From Pseudomonas sp. KU43P (GTDB lineage Bacteria; Pseudomonadota; Gammaproteobacteria; Pseudomonadales; Pseudomonadaceae), in assembly GCF_033095865.1 (NCBI RefSeq), contig NZ_AP019365.1, positions 4,251,501-4,315,500 of the forward strand: DNA of 64,000 nucleotides, written 5' to 3'. The notes under the pieces were generated by a model that saw only the letters and a program-made list of their open reading frames with translations, was not told the DNA's origin and made no database searches. Shown here piece after piece: positions 8,496 to 17,617 of the stretch (the stretch's first letter is position 1; the number at the start of each line of letters is the position of its first letter). Both the position numbers and the translations under genes were made by a program.

Positions 8496-8571
8496 TGGTG
8501 GAGCTAAGCGGGATCGAACCGCTGACCTCCTGCATGCCATGCAGGCGCTCTCCCAGCTGAGCTATAGCCCC
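8496..8571 (-). tRNA. tRNA-Ala (GGC)
   Basis: Identical to the Ala gene at 8237-8312, anticodon GGC, CCA encoded. The spacer between this gene and the Glu gene downstream of it in the transcript is nearly the same as in the last pair. Confidence 0.98.
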
Positions 8572-8623
8572 GGATTTCTAGCCTCTCGGCCCAGTGACAT
8601 CATCGATATCACTTGTGCAAAAC

Positions 8624-8699
8624 TGGCGTCCCCTAGGGGACTCGAACCCCTGTTACCGCCGTGAAAGGGCGGTGTCCTAGGCCACTAGACGAAGGGGAC
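8624..8699 (-). tRNA. tRNA-Glu (UUC)
   Basis: Third identical Glu copy of this cluster, first in transcription order. Anticodon TTC, CCA encoded. Confidence 0.98.
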
Positions 8700-8771
8700 G
8701 AACCTTCTTACCTTCAAGACCCGGTTGCTGGACCCGATCTTGCTTGTCAGCCTTGGCTGCCAAGCGGAATT

Positions 8772-8847
8772 TGGTGGAGCTAAGCGGGATCGAACCGCTG
8801 ACCTCCTGCATGCCATGCAGGCGCTCTCCCAGCTGAGCTATAGCCCC
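8772..8847 (-). tRNA. tRNA-Ala (GGC)
   Basis: First gene of the cluster in transcription order, anticodon GGC, CCA encoded. A strong promoter lies about 75 bases upstream. Confidence 0.98.
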
Positions 8848-8922
8848 ACAATGTCGCTCTGAACTGAATCACCGGCTGGGTGCCTGGCGTTTCATTTTCG
8901 TTCATCGCTGTGGACGGGGCGC

Positions 8923-8951
8923 ATATTAAGATCGGATTGCAGAGCTGTCAA
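8923..8951 (-). promoter_or_regulatory. Sigma-70 promoter of the Ala/Glu tRNA cluster
   Basis: On the minus strand TTGACA (8946-8951) and TAATAT (8923-8928) are 17 bases apart. A GC-rich discriminator (GCGCCCCG) follows, as in stringently controlled stable-RNA promoters. An A/T-rich stretch from 8952 to about 8985 resembles an UP element. Confidence 0.85.
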
Positions 8952-9044
8952 ACAAATTTTCGAAAAAATTCAAAAGTTTTTTCACAGATAACAATCACTT
9001 ACCGCCCTGCCCCGCATTCATTGCAATGTTTCCTCAGAATTTGT

Positions 9045-9078
9045 ACCTGTGGGAGCGGGCAAGCCCGCTCCCACAGGT
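9045..9078. repeat. Single REP-like palindrome
   Basis: A 34-base palindrome, ACCTGTGGGAGCGGGC paired with GCCCGCTCCCACAGGT, just past the gltX stop codon. The core GCGGGCAAGCCCGC differs from the GCCGGCAAGCCGGC core of most copies in this window. It may also act as the gltX terminator. Confidence 0.8.
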
Positions 9079-9094
9079 TCGGGTCAAAACTGCC

Positions 9095-10576
9095 TCAGGC
9101 GATGTTCGCCAGCAGCTTTTCCCATTCCTTGTTTTCTTTCTTCGACACGCCACCCAGCAGGTCAAGGGCCTGACGCAGACGGTAACGGGTCAGGTCCGGG
9201 CCGAGGATTTCCATGGCATCGAGCACCGACACCGAGCTGGCCTGCCCAGTAATGGCGGCGAACATCAGCGGCATGGCATCACGCAGTTTCAGTTCCAGCG
9301 ACTCGACCACGGCCTGGATGCAAGCGGTGATGCGGTCCTTTTCCCACTGACGCAGACTTTCCAGCTTCCACAGGATCAACTGCATCACCTGGCGCACCTG
9401 GTCGGCGGACAGCTTCTTGCTCTCGAACAGCTTGGCGTCGAGCTTCAGCGCGCCTTCGAAGAAGAACCCGCCCAGCGGGGCGATCTGGCTGAAGGTTTCA
9501 ACCCGGCCCTGCACGTGCGGGGCGATCTTCATCATGTAGTCGCTGTTGAAGGCCCACTTCTGCACCCGTGCAGCGAACTCTTCCACCGGCAGCTCACGCA
9601 GCCACTGGCCGTTCAGCCAGGACAGCTTCTCGATGTCGAAGATCGGGCCACCCAGGGAAATACGCGACAGGTCGAAATGCTCGACCATTTCGGCGAGGGA
9701 GAACTTCTCGCGCTCATCCGGCATCGACCAGCCCATGCGGCCAAGGTAGTTGAGCATCGCTTCGGGCATGAAGCCCATGCGCTCGTAGAAGGTCACCGAC
9801 GTCGGGTTCTTACGCTTGGACAGCTTGCTCTTGTCCGGATTGCGCAGCAGCGGCATGTAGCACAGCTTGGGTTGTTCCCAACCGAAGTACTCGTACAGCT
9901 TGATCAACTTCGGCGCCGAGGGCAGCCATTCTTCGCCACGCAGCACGTGGGTGATGCCCATCAGGTGGTCGTCGACCACGTTGGCCAGGAAGTACGTCGG
10001 CAGGCCGTCGTTCTTCATCAGCACCTGCATGTCCATGCGGTCCCACGGGATTTCGACGTCGCCGCGGAGCATGTCAGGCACCACGCAGATGCCTTCGCTT
10101 GGCACCTTCATGCGGATTACGTGGGGTTCGCCAGCGGCCAGGCGACGCTGCACTTCCTCGTCGCTCAGCAGCAGGGCGCGGCCGTCGTAGCGCGGGGTTT
10201 CACCACGGGCCATCTGCTCGGCACGCATCTGCTCCAGCTCGTCGGCGGTGCAGAAGCAGTAGAAGGCGTGGCCGGCATCGACCAGTTGCTTGGCGTACTT
10301 GGCGTAGATCTCGCCACGCTCGCTCTGCCGGTACGGGCCGTGCGGGCCGCCGACATCCGGGCCTTCGTTCCATTCGATGCCGAGCCAACGCAAGGCGTCG
10401 AAGATCTGCTGCTCCGACTCGCGGGTGGAGCGCAACTGGTCGGTGTCTTCGATACGCAGGATGAACTCACCGCCGTGCTGCTTGGCAAAGCAGTAGTTGA
10501 ACAGGGCGATGTAGGCAGTGCCGACATGGGGGTCGCCAGTGGGCGATGGCGCGATACGCGTGCGAACGGTGGTCAT
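9095..10576 (-). CDS. gltX: Glutamyl-tRNA synthetase
   Basis: A 493-residue class I synthetase that charges tRNA-Glu. The HIGH-type motif lies in [11 protein letters not shown] (residues 8-18), and the KMSKS-type motif is SKLSKRK near residue 240. The C-terminal alpha-helical anticodon-binding domain follows. The ATG at 10576 is chosen because the protein then begins [12 protein letters not shown] like other Pseudomonas GltX; an upstream ATG would add 28 unsupported residues. It is transcribed toward, and ends next to, three tRNA-Glu genes. Divergent from the HlyD-family gene. Confidence 0.97.
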   Translation of the reverse strand: MTTVRTRIAPSPTGDPHVGTAYIALFNYCFAKQHGGEFILRIEDTDQLRSTRESEQQIFDALRWLGIEWNEGPDVGGPHGPYRQSERGEIYAKYAKQLVDAGHAFYCFCTADELEQMRAEQMARGETPRYDGRALLLSDEEVQRRLAAGEPHVIRMKVPSEGICVVPDMLRGDVEIPWDRMDMQVLMKNDGLPTYFLANVVDDHLMGITHVLRGEEWLPSAPKLIKLYEYFGWEQPKLCYMPLLRNPDKSKLSKRKNPTSVTFYERMGFMPEAMLNYLGRMGWSMPDEREKFSLAEMVEHFDLSRISLGGPIFDIEKLSWLNGQWLRELPVEEFAARVQKWAFNSDYMMKIAPHVQGRVETFSQIAPLGGFFFEGALKLDAKLFESKKLSADQVRQVMQLILWKLESLRQWEKDRITACIQAVVESLELKLRDAMPLMFAAITGQASSVSVLDAMEILGPDLTRYRLRQALDLLGGVSKKENKEWEKLLANIA

Positions 10577-10719
10577 GGAGAGTCTCGAACGAAAGATGAA
10601 ACAAAGGCGGGATGTTAGCAGGGAGCAGGCACCGGGCTCCAGCAATGGCGCTAACGTCACTTGTGGACATGCCGTTTGTCGCTGTTAAATTTGTTTACAT
10701 TTCTGGAACGATAGTCCTC

Positions 10720-11775
10720 ATGCCTGCTCAACTCAAACGCCGTCTACTGGTCTTTTTCAGCCTGGTAGCGATCATCGCCCTCGCCTTCCTCGCTCACTGG
10801 TACTTCAAGGGCCGCTTCTTCGAAAGCACCGACAATGCCTATGTCCAGGGCGAAATCACGCGCATTTCCAGCCAGCTCGGCGCTCGCATCGACGAGGTAA
10901 GGGTCGACGACAACCAGCATGTGAACAAGGGCGACCTGCTGGTGCGCCTGGAAGCCGCCGATTTCCAGCTGGCCGTGGATCGTGCCAGCGCCGCCCTGGC
11001 GACACGCGAGGCGGAGTATGCCCAGGCACAAAGTCGCCTGACCCAACAAGGCAGCCTGATCGCCGCCGGCCAGGCCCAGGTATCCGCCAACCAGGCTACC
11101 TTCGACCGCTCGCGCCTGGACCTGAGCCGCGCCGAAAAACTGCGCAAGCCTGGTTTCGTCTCGGAAGCGCAGGTCACCACCTTGTCGGCAGACGCCCACG
11201 TGGCCGGCTCCCAAGTCGATAAAGCCCGCGCCGATCTGCAAGGCCAGCGCCAGCAGGTCAGCGCACTGAACGCCGACCTCAAGCGCCTCGATGCGCAGAT
11301 CGCCAATGCCCGCGCCGACCTGGCCCAGGCCGAACTGAACCTGACCCGCTGCGAGATCCGCGCACCGATCAGCGGCACCATCGGCCAGCGCAACGCCCGT
11401 AACGGCCAGGTGGTGCAGGCCGGCGCCTATTTGCTGTCGATCGTGCCGGATGAAGCCATCTGGGTGCAGGCCAACTTCAAGGAAACCCAGATCGGTCACA
11501 TGCAACCTGGCCAACGCGCCGAACTGCTATTCGACAGCTACCCCGATACGCCGATCGAAGGCCGCGTCAACAGCCTGTTCGCCGCCTCCGGCGCGCAGTT
11601 CAGCCTGCTGCCGCCGGACAATGCCACCGGTAACTTCACCAAGGTGGTGCAGCGCATTCCGGTGAAACTGACCTTCGCCGCCGACAACCCGCTGCATGGG
11701 CGCATCCGCCCCGGCATGTCGGTAACCGCCACCGTCGACCTGCGCACCACGGACGAAGGTCACGATGGCCGGTGA
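10720..11775 (+). CDS. HlyD/EmrA-family membrane-fusion protein
   Basis: A 351-residue periplasmic adaptor of a multidrug exporter. One N-terminal membrane anchor (about residues 8-28) precedes a lipoyl/biotinyl-like half (DNAYVQGEITRISSQLGARI), a long alpha-helical hairpin (about 95-190) and the second half with a beta-barrel domain (SGTIGQRNARNGQVVQAG). It overlaps the MFS gene by 11 bases, so the two are translationally coupled. The pair resembles EmrAB-type pumps. No outer-membrane factor gene is nearby, so a shared TolC-like channel is assumed. An ATG at 10612 would overlap the gltX promoter region and is not favoured. Confidence 0.92.
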   Translation: MPAQLKRRLLVFFSLVAIIALAFLAHWYFKGRFFESTDNAYVQGEITRISSQLGARIDEVRVDDNQHVNKGDLLVRLEAADFQLAVDRASAALATREAEYAQAQSRLTQQGSLIAAGQAQVSANQATFDRSRLDLSRAEKLRKPGFVSEAQVTTLSADAHVAGSQVDKARADLQGQRQQVSALNADLKRLDAQIANARADLAQAELNLTRCEIRAPISGTIGQRNARNGQVVQAGAYLLSIVPDEAIWVQANFKETQIGHMQPGQRAELLFDSYPDTPIEGRVNSLFAASGAQFSLLPPDNATGNFTKVVQRIPVKLTFAADNPLHGRIRPGMSVTATVDLRTTDEGHDGR

Positions 11776-13315
11776 CACGCTGCTTCGACCGACGGCCGAA
11801 CCGAGCCGGCGCGACTGGATTGCCGTGATGAGCGTGATGCTCGGCGCCTTCATGGCGGTGCTGGACATCCAGATCACCAACTCCTCGCTCAAGGACATCC
11901 AGGGCGCGCTCTCCGCCACCCTGGAGGAAGGCTCGTGGATCTCCACCTCCTATCTGGTCGCGGAAATCATCATGATTCCGCTGACCGCCTGGCTGGTGCA
12001 ACTGCTGTCGGCGCGCCGCCTGGCAGTGTGGGTTTCGGGCGGATTCCTGTTCGCCTCCCTGCTCTGCTCGATGGCCTGGAACCTGGAGAGCATGATCGTA
12101 TTCCGTGCCCTGCAGGGGTTCACCGGCGGCGCGCTGATTCCGCTGGCCTTCACCCTGACTTTGATCAAGCTGCCTGAGCACCACCGCGCCAAGGGCATGG
12201 CCATGTTCGCCATGACCGCGACTTTCGCCCCGTCGATCGGCCCGACCCTGGGCGGCTGGCTGACCGAAAACTGGGGCTGGGAATACATCTTCTACATCAA
12301 CATCCCGCCAGGCCTGGTGATGATCGCCGGCCTGATGTACGGGCTGGAAAAAAAGGAAGCGCATTGGGAACTGCTGAAAAGCACCGACTATGCCGGTATC
12401 GTCACCTTGGGCCTGGGCCTGGGCTGCCTGCAGGTGTTTCTAGAGGAAGGCCACCGCAAGGACTGGCTGGAGTCAAGCCTGATCGTCGGCCTGGGCACCG
12501 TTGCCCTGATCAGCCTGATCACGTTCGTCATTCTGCAGTTTTCCAAACCGCACCCCCTGATCAACCTGCGCATTCTCGGCAACCGCAACTTCGGCCTGTC
12601 GAGCATCGCCAGCCTGGGCATGGGCGTGGGGCTGTATGGGTCGATCTACCTGCTGCCGTTGTACCTGGCGCAGATCCAGGGTTACAACGCCTTGCAGATT
12701 GGCGAGGTGATCATGTGGATGGGCGTGCCGCAGCTCTTTCTGATTCCGCTGGTGCCGCAACTGATGAAGGTGATCTCGCCCAAGGTACTGTGCGCCGTCG
12801 GATTCTGCCTGTTCGGGGTCGCCAGCTTCGGCTCCGGTGTGCTCAACCCAGACTTTGCCGGGCCGCAGTTCAATCACATCCAGATCGTGCGCGCCCTCGG
12901 CCAGCCGATGATCATGGTGACCATCTCGCTGATCGCCACGGCGTACATCCAGCCTCAGGATGCTGGCTCGGCGTCGAGCCTGTTCAACATCCTGCGCAAC
13001 CTCGGGGGCGCCATCGGCATTGCCTTGCTGGCGACGCTGCTGGATGCGCGAACCAAGGTGTATTTCGACTACCTGCGTGAAGCGGTGGTGCCGAGCAACC
13101 CGCAGGTCGCCGAACGGCTGGCGCAGTTGACGGAGCGGCTGGGCAATGACAATGCGGCGCTGGGCAAGTTGAGCGAGATTACCCACCAGCAGGCACTGAT
13201 CATGGCGTACAACGACGCCTTCCACTTTGTAGGGATCGGCTTGGCGGTGAGCATGCTGGCGGTGTTGTTGACGCGCAAGTTGCCGCAGGGGTTGAAGGCG
13301 GGAGAAGTTCACTAG
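11765..13315 (+). CDS. DHA2-family MFS drug efflux transporter (EmrB-like)
   Basis: A 516-residue inner-membrane proton antiporter with about 14 transmembrane segments. It begins DWIAVMSVMLGAFMAVLDIQ, the typical first helix and motif D1 of DHA2 pumps, and has the motif C region APSIGPTLGGWLTENWGWEY. With its adaptor it would export hydrophobic compounds across both membranes. The substrate is unknown. No regulator gene is adjacent in the same direction. It ends at a REP doublet shared with the convergent uvrB. Confidence 0.93.
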   Translation: MAGDTLLRPTAEPSRRDWIAVMSVMLGAFMAVLDIQITNSSLKDIQGALSATLEEGSWISTSYLVAEIIMIPLTAWLVQLLSARRLAVWVSGGFLFASLLCSMAWNLESMIVFRALQGFTGGALIPLAFTLTLIKLPEHHRAKGMAMFAMTATFAPSIGPTLGGWLTENWGWEYIFYINIPPGLVMIAGLMYGLEKKEAHWELLKSTDYAGIVTLGLGLGCLQVFLEEGHRKDWLESSLIVGLGTVALISLITFVILQFSKPHPLINLRILGNRNFGLSSIASLGMGVGLYGSIYLLPLYLAQIQGYNALQIGEVIMWMGVPQLFLIPLVPQLMKVISPKVLCAVGFCLFGVASFGSGVLNPDFAGPQFNHIQIVRALGQPMIMVTISLIATAYIQPQDAGSASSLFNILRNLGGAIGIALLATLLDARTKVYFDYLREAVVPSNPQVAERLAQLTERLGNDNAALGKLSEITHQQALIMAYNDAFHFVGIGLAVSMLAVLLTRKLPQGLKAGEVH

Positions 13316-13317
13316 CC

Positions 13318-13394
13318 TGTGCTGGCCTCATCGCCGGCAAGCCGGCTCGCCGGGGTCCTGTGGGAGCCGGCTTGCCGGCGATGAGGCCAGCACA
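13318..13394. repeat. REP doublet (REPIN)
   Basis: A 77-base imperfect palindrome whose arms start TGTGCTGGCCTCATCGCCGG and end with the complement. It holds two GCCGGCAAGCCGGCT cores separated by a short loop. It lies three bases after the MFS stop codon and 12 bases before the uvrB stop codon, and could act as a two-way terminator. Confidence 0.9.
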
Positions 13395-13406
13395 GACAAC
13401 AGATGA

Positions 13407-15422
13407 TCAACTGGTAATCAACCGCTCCCGAAGCTGCGTAATCTCGTCACGCAACTGCGCCGCCGCCTCGAATTCCAGATCACGGGCAAACTGCATCATC
13501 TTCTCTTCGAGCTGCTTGATGCGCTTGGTGATCTCACCTGGCGTGCGCAATTCGGCCTCGTAACGGGCAGCCTCCTCCGCCGCCTTGGCCATGCCCTTGC
13601 GCTTCTTGCTGCGCGCGCCGGGCACGGTGGCGCCTTCCATGATGTCGGTGATGTCCTTGACCACGCCTTTGGGCACGATGCCATGAGCCTCGTTGAAGGC
13701 AACCTGCTTCTCCCGACGCCGCTCTGTCTCGTCGATGGCTCGCTGCATCGACCCGGTAATGTTGTCGGCGTACAGGATGGCCCGGCCATTGAGGTTACGC
13801 GCGGCACGGCCGATGGTCTGGATCAGCGAACGCTCGGAGCGCAAGAAGCCTTCCTTGTCGGCATCGAGGATCGCCACCAGCGACACCTCGGGCATGTCCA
13901 GGCCCTCGCGCAGCAGGTTGATGCCCACCAGCACGTCGAAAGTACCCAGGCGCAGATCGCGGATGATCTCCACCCGCTCCACCGTGTCGATGTCCGAGTG
14001 CAGGTAGCGCACCCGCACATCGTGGTCGGCCAGGTAGTCGCTGAGGTCCTCGGCCATGCGCTTGGTCAGTGTGGTGGCCAGCACTCGCTCGCCCTGCTCG
14101 ACGCGCTTGCGAATTTCCGACAGCAGGTCGTCGACCTGGGTCAGGGCCGGGCGCACCTCGACCTGCGGGTCGACCAGACCTGTGGGGCGCACCACCTGCT
14201 CGACCACCCGGCCGGCGTGCTCTGCCTCATAGGGCCCCGGGGTGGCGGAGACGAAGATGGTCTGCGGGCTCACCGACTCCCATTCGTCGAAGCGCATGGG
14301 GCGGTTGTCCAGCGCCGAGGGCAAGCGAAAACCGTACTCCACCAGGGTTTCCTTGCGTGATCGGTCACCCTTGTACATCGCACCGACCTGCGGAACGCTG
14401 ACGTGGGATTCGTCGATCACCAGCAGCGCATCTGCCGGCAGGTAATCGTACAGCGTCGGTGGCGGCGCCCCGGCCGGGCGGCCGGACAGGTAGCGCGAGT
14501 AGTTCTCGATGCCGTTGCAGTAACCCAGCTCGAGGATCATCTCCAGGTCGAAGCGGGTACGCTGCTCCAGGCGCTGGGCTTCCACCAGCTTGTTGGCCTT
14601 GTTCAGGTATTCCAGGCGGTCCTTGAGCTCTTCCTTGATGCCCTCCACCGCTTCCAGCAGGGTTTCGCGCGGGGTGACGTAGTGGCTCTTGGGGTAGAAG
14701 GTGAAGCGCGGCAGCTTGCGAAACACCTCGCCGGTCAGCGGGTCGAAAGCGGCGATGTTCTCCACCTCATCGTCGAACAACTCGATACGGATGGCTTCCA
14801 GGTCCGATTCTGCCGGAAAGATGTCGATGACGTCGCCGCGCACACGGAAGGTGGCGCGGGCAAAATCCATTTCGTTGCGGGTGTACTGCAGGTCGGCCAG
14901 GCGGCGCAGCAGTGCGCGCTGGTCGAGCTTGTCGCCGCGGTCGACGTGCAGGACCATCTTCAGGTAGGTTTCGGGGCTGCCCAGGCCATAGATGCACGAC
15001 ACCGTGGTGACGATGATCGCGTCGCGCCGTTCCAGCAGCGCCTTGGTCGCCGACAGGCGCATCTGTTCGATGTGGTCGTTGATCGATGCGTCCTTCTCGA
15101 TGAAGGTGTCCGACGACGGCACGTAGGCTTCGGGCTGATAGTAGTCGTAGTAGGAAACGAAGTACTCCACCGCGTTGTTCGGGAAGAATGCCTTGAATTC
15201 GCCGTACAACTGCGCCGCCAGTGTCTTGTTCGGCGCCAGGACCAGGGTCGGTCGCTGCACCTGCTGGATGACGTTGGCGATGCTGAAGGTCTTGCCCGAA
15301 CCGGTCACCCCGAGCAGGGTCTGATGCGACAGGCCGGCGTCGATGCCTTCGACCATCTGGCGAATGGCCTCGGGCTGATCGCCTGCCGGCTGAAAACGGG
15401 TGACGAGCTGGAACTCGGACAT
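13407..15422 (-). CDS. uvrB: Excinuclease ABC subunit B
   Basis: A 671-residue nucleotide-excision-repair helicase-like protein that verifies DNA damage loaded by UvrA and recruits UvrC. Walker [11 protein letters not shown] lies at about residues 39-48, and the beta-hairpin region [10 protein letters not shown] at about 92-101. The DEAD-like box is [11 protein letters not shown], the helicase C-terminal motifs (TIGRAARN) are near residue 545, and a UVR domain lies at the C-terminus (about 630-665). The length is normal. A LexA-box-like site lies just upstream, consistent with SOS induction. Confidence 0.97.
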   Translation of the reverse strand: MSEFQLVTRFQPAGDQPEAIRQMVEGIDAGLSHQTLLGVTGSGKTFSIANVIQQVQRPTLVLAPNKTLAAQLYGEFKAFFPNNAVEYFVSYYDYYQPEAYVPSSDTFIEKDASINDHIEQMRLSATKALLERRDAIIVTTVSCIYGLGSPETYLKMVLHVDRGDKLDQRALLRRLADLQYTRNEMDFARATFRVRGDVIDIFPAESDLEAIRIELFDDEVENIAAFDPLTGEVFRKLPRFTFYPKSHYVTPRETLLEAVEGIKEELKDRLEYLNKANKLVEAQRLEQRTRFDLEMILELGYCNGIENYSRYLSGRPAGAPPPTLYDYLPADALLVIDESHVSVPQVGAMYKGDRSRKETLVEYGFRLPSALDNRPMRFDEWESVSPQTIFVSATPGPYEAEHAGRVVEQVVRPTGLVDPQVEVRPALTQVDDLLSEIRKRVEQGERVLATTLTKRMAEDLSDYLADHDVRVRYLHSDIDTVERVEIIRDLRLGTFDVLVGINLLREGLDMPEVSLVAILDADKEGFLRSERSLIQTIGRAARNLNGRAILYADNITGSMQRAIDETERRREKQVAFNEAHGIVPKGVVKDITDIMEGATVPGARSKKRKGMAKAAEEAARYEAELRTPGEITKRIKQLEEKMMQFARDLEFEAAAQLRDEITQLRERLITS

Positions 15423-15447
15423 GACGGACCTCGCAGCGCTGCAGCAA

Positions 15448-15463
15448 CTGTAAATTTAGCCAG
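15448..15463. promoter_or_regulatory. Candidate LexA box upstream of uvrB
   Basis: CTGTAAATTTAGCCAG fits the SOS consensus CTG-N10-CAG, and the central ten bases are AT-rich as expected. It is 26-41 bases before the uvrB start codon. uvrB is a classical SOS gene in E. coli; regulation here is inferred. Confidence 0.6.
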
Positions 15464-15709
15464 TAGTCTATACCCAAATGCGCCCGCTCGGGGCCGGATT
15501 CAAGGCCAAGCCGTTAGCGCTTATTGCAGTGGACCCGGCAATTCGACCAATGGTCGAAAAAAATTTGCGCAAATCGGCTGAAAAGCCCCGACACAGTGTC
15601 GCCGTGACCGATCGGTATCACTATACTGACTCCCCGTTTGTGCACCGCTTCAGTGCATTCGGCTGGAGCGTGTACGTCCTATCACTCTCCAATCAGAGCC
15701 AAGGTAACA

Positions 15710-16906
15710 ATGAGCCTGTTTTCCGCTGTAGAGCTGGCACCCCGCGACCCTATCCTGGGCCTCAACGAAGCATTCAACGCCGACCCGCGTACCGACAAGG
15801 TCAATCTGGGCGTGGGCGTCTACTGCAATGAGGAAGGCCGCATTCCGCTGCTGCGCGCCGTGATCGAAGCCGAAACCCAGCGTGCCGCCCAGCATGCTTC
15901 GCGCGGCTACCTGCCGATCGACGGCATCGCCACCTACGACCAGGCTGTACAGAAACTGATCTTCGGCGCCGAATCGCCGCTGCTGGCCGCTGGCCGCGTG
16001 GTCACCGTGCAGGCCGTTGGCGGCACCGGCGCACTGAAGATCGGCGCCGATTTCCTCAAGCGCCTGTCGCCCAACGCCGTGGTCGCCATCAGCGACCCAA
16101 GCTGGGAAAACCACCGCGCTCTGTTCGAAACCGCCGGTTTCCCGGTGCAGAACTACCGCTATTACGATGCGCCGAGCAACGACGTCAACCGTGCCGGCAT
16201 GCTCGAAGACCTGAACAACCTGCCATCCGGCTCGATCGTCGTGCTGCACGCCTGCTGCCACAACCCCACCGGCGTCGACCTGGGCCTGGACGACTGGAAA
16301 AACGTCCTGGAAGTGGTCAAGGCCAAGGGCCACGTGCCGTTCCTCGACATGGCCTACCAGGGCTTTGGTGACGGCATCGCCGAAGACGCCTTCGCCGTGC
16401 GCCTGTTCGCCGAATCCGGCCTGGAATTTTTCGTGTCCAGCTCGTTCTCCAAGTCGTTCTCGCTGTACGGCGAGCGTGTTGGCGCGCTGTCGATCGTCAC
16501 CGCCAACAAAGACGAGAGCACCCGTGTGCTGTCCCAGGTCAAGCGCGTGATCCGCACCACCTACTCCAACCCGCCGACCCACGGCGCAACCATCGTCGCC
16601 ACCGTGCTCAACAGCGACGAGCTGCGCAACATGTGGGAAGCGGAGCTGGCCGAGATGCGCCAGCGCATCCACGGCATGCGCAAGCAGATGGTCGAGCTGC
16701 TGGCCGAGTACGGCGCCAAGCGTGACTTCAGCTTCGTCGGCCGCCAGGCCGGCATGTTCTCCTACTCGGGCCTGACCGTGGAGCAAGTGGCACGCCTGAA
16801 GAACGAGTTCGGCATCTATGCGCTGGACACCGGCCGCATTGCCGTTGCCGCGCTGAATCAGAGCAACATCCACGTGGTCACCAAGGCCATCGTCGAAGTG
16901 CTGTAA
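15710..16906 (+). CDS. tyrB: Aromatic/aspartate aminotransferase (class I)
   Basis: A 398-residue PLP enzyme of the AspC/TyrB family, transferring amino groups between aromatic or acidic amino acids and 2-oxoglutarate. It begins MSLFSAVELAPRDPILGL as in this family. The motif HACCHNPTGVD lies near residue 185 and the PLP lysine in SSSFSKSFSLYGERVG near residue 247; the C-terminal arginine motif region follows. AAGG at 15701 supports the ATG at 15710. It diverges from uvrB. The symbol tyrB is the likely identity, but aspartate preference cannot be excluded. Confidence 0.9.
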   Translation: MSLFSAVELAPRDPILGLNEAFNADPRTDKVNLGVGVYCNEEGRIPLLRAVIEAETQRAAQHASRGYLPIDGIATYDQAVQKLIFGAESPLLAAGRVVTVQAVGGTGALKIGADFLKRLSPNAVVAISDPSWENHRALFETAGFPVQNYRYYDAPSNDVNRAGMLEDLNNLPSGSIVVLHACCHNPTGVDLGLDDWKNVLEVVKAKGHVPFLDMAYQGFGDGIAEDAFAVRLFAESGLEFFVSSSFSKSFSLYGERVGALSIVTANKDESTRVLSQVKRVIRTTYSNPPTHGATIVATVLNSDELRNMWEAELAEMRQRIHGMRKQMVELLAEYGAKRDFSFVGRQAGMFSYSGLTVEQVARLKNEFGIYALDTGRIAVAALNQSNIHVVTKAIVEVL

Positions 16907-16927
16907 CTGCTTGATTCGCTTCTGATT

Positions 16928-16969
16928 TGCCGAGGAGAGGCTTGACTTCCCCTCGGCAATCATTAAGAT
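16928..16969 (+). promoter_or_regulatory. tRNA-Asn promoter overlapped by a hairpin
   Basis: TTGACT (16942-16947) and TAAGAT (16964-16969) are 16 bases apart, just before tRNA-Asn. The -35 lies in the loop of a hairpin, TGCCGAGG (16928-16935) with CCTCGGCA (16951-16958), which may end the aminotransferase transcript. No T-run follows, so terminator function is uncertain. Confidence 0.55.
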
Positions 16970-16979
16970 ACGCGCAGAT

Positions 16980-17055
16980 TCCGCGATAGCTCAGTCGGTA
17001 GAGCAAATGACTGTTAATCATTGGGTCCCTGGTTCGAGTCCAGGTCGCGGAGCCA
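16980..17055 (+). tRNA. tRNA-Asn (GUU)
   Basis: A 76-base tRNA with encoded CCA. Acceptor stem TCCGCGA/TCGCGGA, anticodon GTT in CTGTTAATC, T-arm GGTTCGAGTCC. Confidence 0.98.
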
Positions 17056-17062
17056 GATACTG

Positions 17063-17100
17063 AAAAAGCCCCCAGATGCGCAAGCACTGGGGGCTTTTTC
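17063..17100. terminator. Terminator after tRNA-Asn
   Basis: AAAAAGCCCCCAG and CTGGGGGCTTTTT form a perfect 13-base stem with a T-run on both strands. It ends tRNA-Asn and probably also the convergent cupin gene. Confidence 0.92.
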
Positions 17101-17111
17101 GTTATGGCTGG

Positions 17112-17528
17112 TTATTTTTCAAGCGCTTCGGTCACCGGCTTGCCCTCGTCCACCAGGCTCCAGACCAGCAGCTTGGCCGGCTGGGTATCACTGGCATTGC
17201 GCGACACGCCGTGCACCGTGCCGGGCGCTTCATACCAGTACTCGCCGGCCTTGTAGGTCCGTTCCGGTTCATTGTTGAGCTTCGACACCACTGCCCCTTC
17301 CAGTACGTAGGCCATTACCGCTCCTGGATGCTGGTGGGCAGGCGATGCCTCGCCCGGCGCATAGCTGACGGTCAGCATGACGGCGTTCTTGCCCGGCGCA
17401 TTCGACGGCTGCTTCTGCTGCAGGACCTTGACCTGGTCGGATACGTCACCATGCGCCCAGGCAGCGGGTTGGCCGGTAAGCAGACCGACAGCGACAAGCA
17501 CGGCAAGGGAAAGGCTGGAAGTTTTCAT
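17112..17528 (-). CDS. Exported single-domain cupin protein
   Basis: A 138-residue protein with an N-terminal signal peptide (hydrophobic stretch about residues 5-22, cleavage plausible after AAWA). A single cupin beta-barrel follows. The metal-ligand pattern PAHQHPGAVMAYVLEG and later GTVHGVSRN is seen, so a metal-binding periplasmic role is likely. AGGAGACGCCCC immediately before the ATG at 17528 decides the start; longer readings lack a signal peptide at the front. It is the last gene after DUF1285 on the minus strand. Enzymatic function is unknown. Confidence 0.85.
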   Translation of the reverse strand: MKTSSLSLAVLVAVGLLTGQPAAWAHGDVSDQVKVLQQKQPSNAPGKNAVMLTVSYAPGEASPAHQHPGAVMAYVLEGAVVSKLNNEPERTYKAGEYWYEAPGTVHGVSRNASDTQPAKLLVWSLVDEGKPVTEALEK

Positions 17529-17617
17529 GGGGCGTCTCCTGTTTGGCGAATGCCTGCAGGTTAGGCCCCGAAGCGTTGGCGGCAAACGGCCAATTCGATG
17601 AAAAAACAGGAGGCCGA

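Noticed and set aside
8118..8847. tRNA cluster as a genomic-island integration site
   Set aside because: tRNAs are complete and no integrase gene or displaced tRNA end copy is found beside them in the window.
9026..10618. A 530-codon open frame opposite gltX
   Set aside because: gltX has complete synthetase motifs on the minus strand; the antisense product has none.
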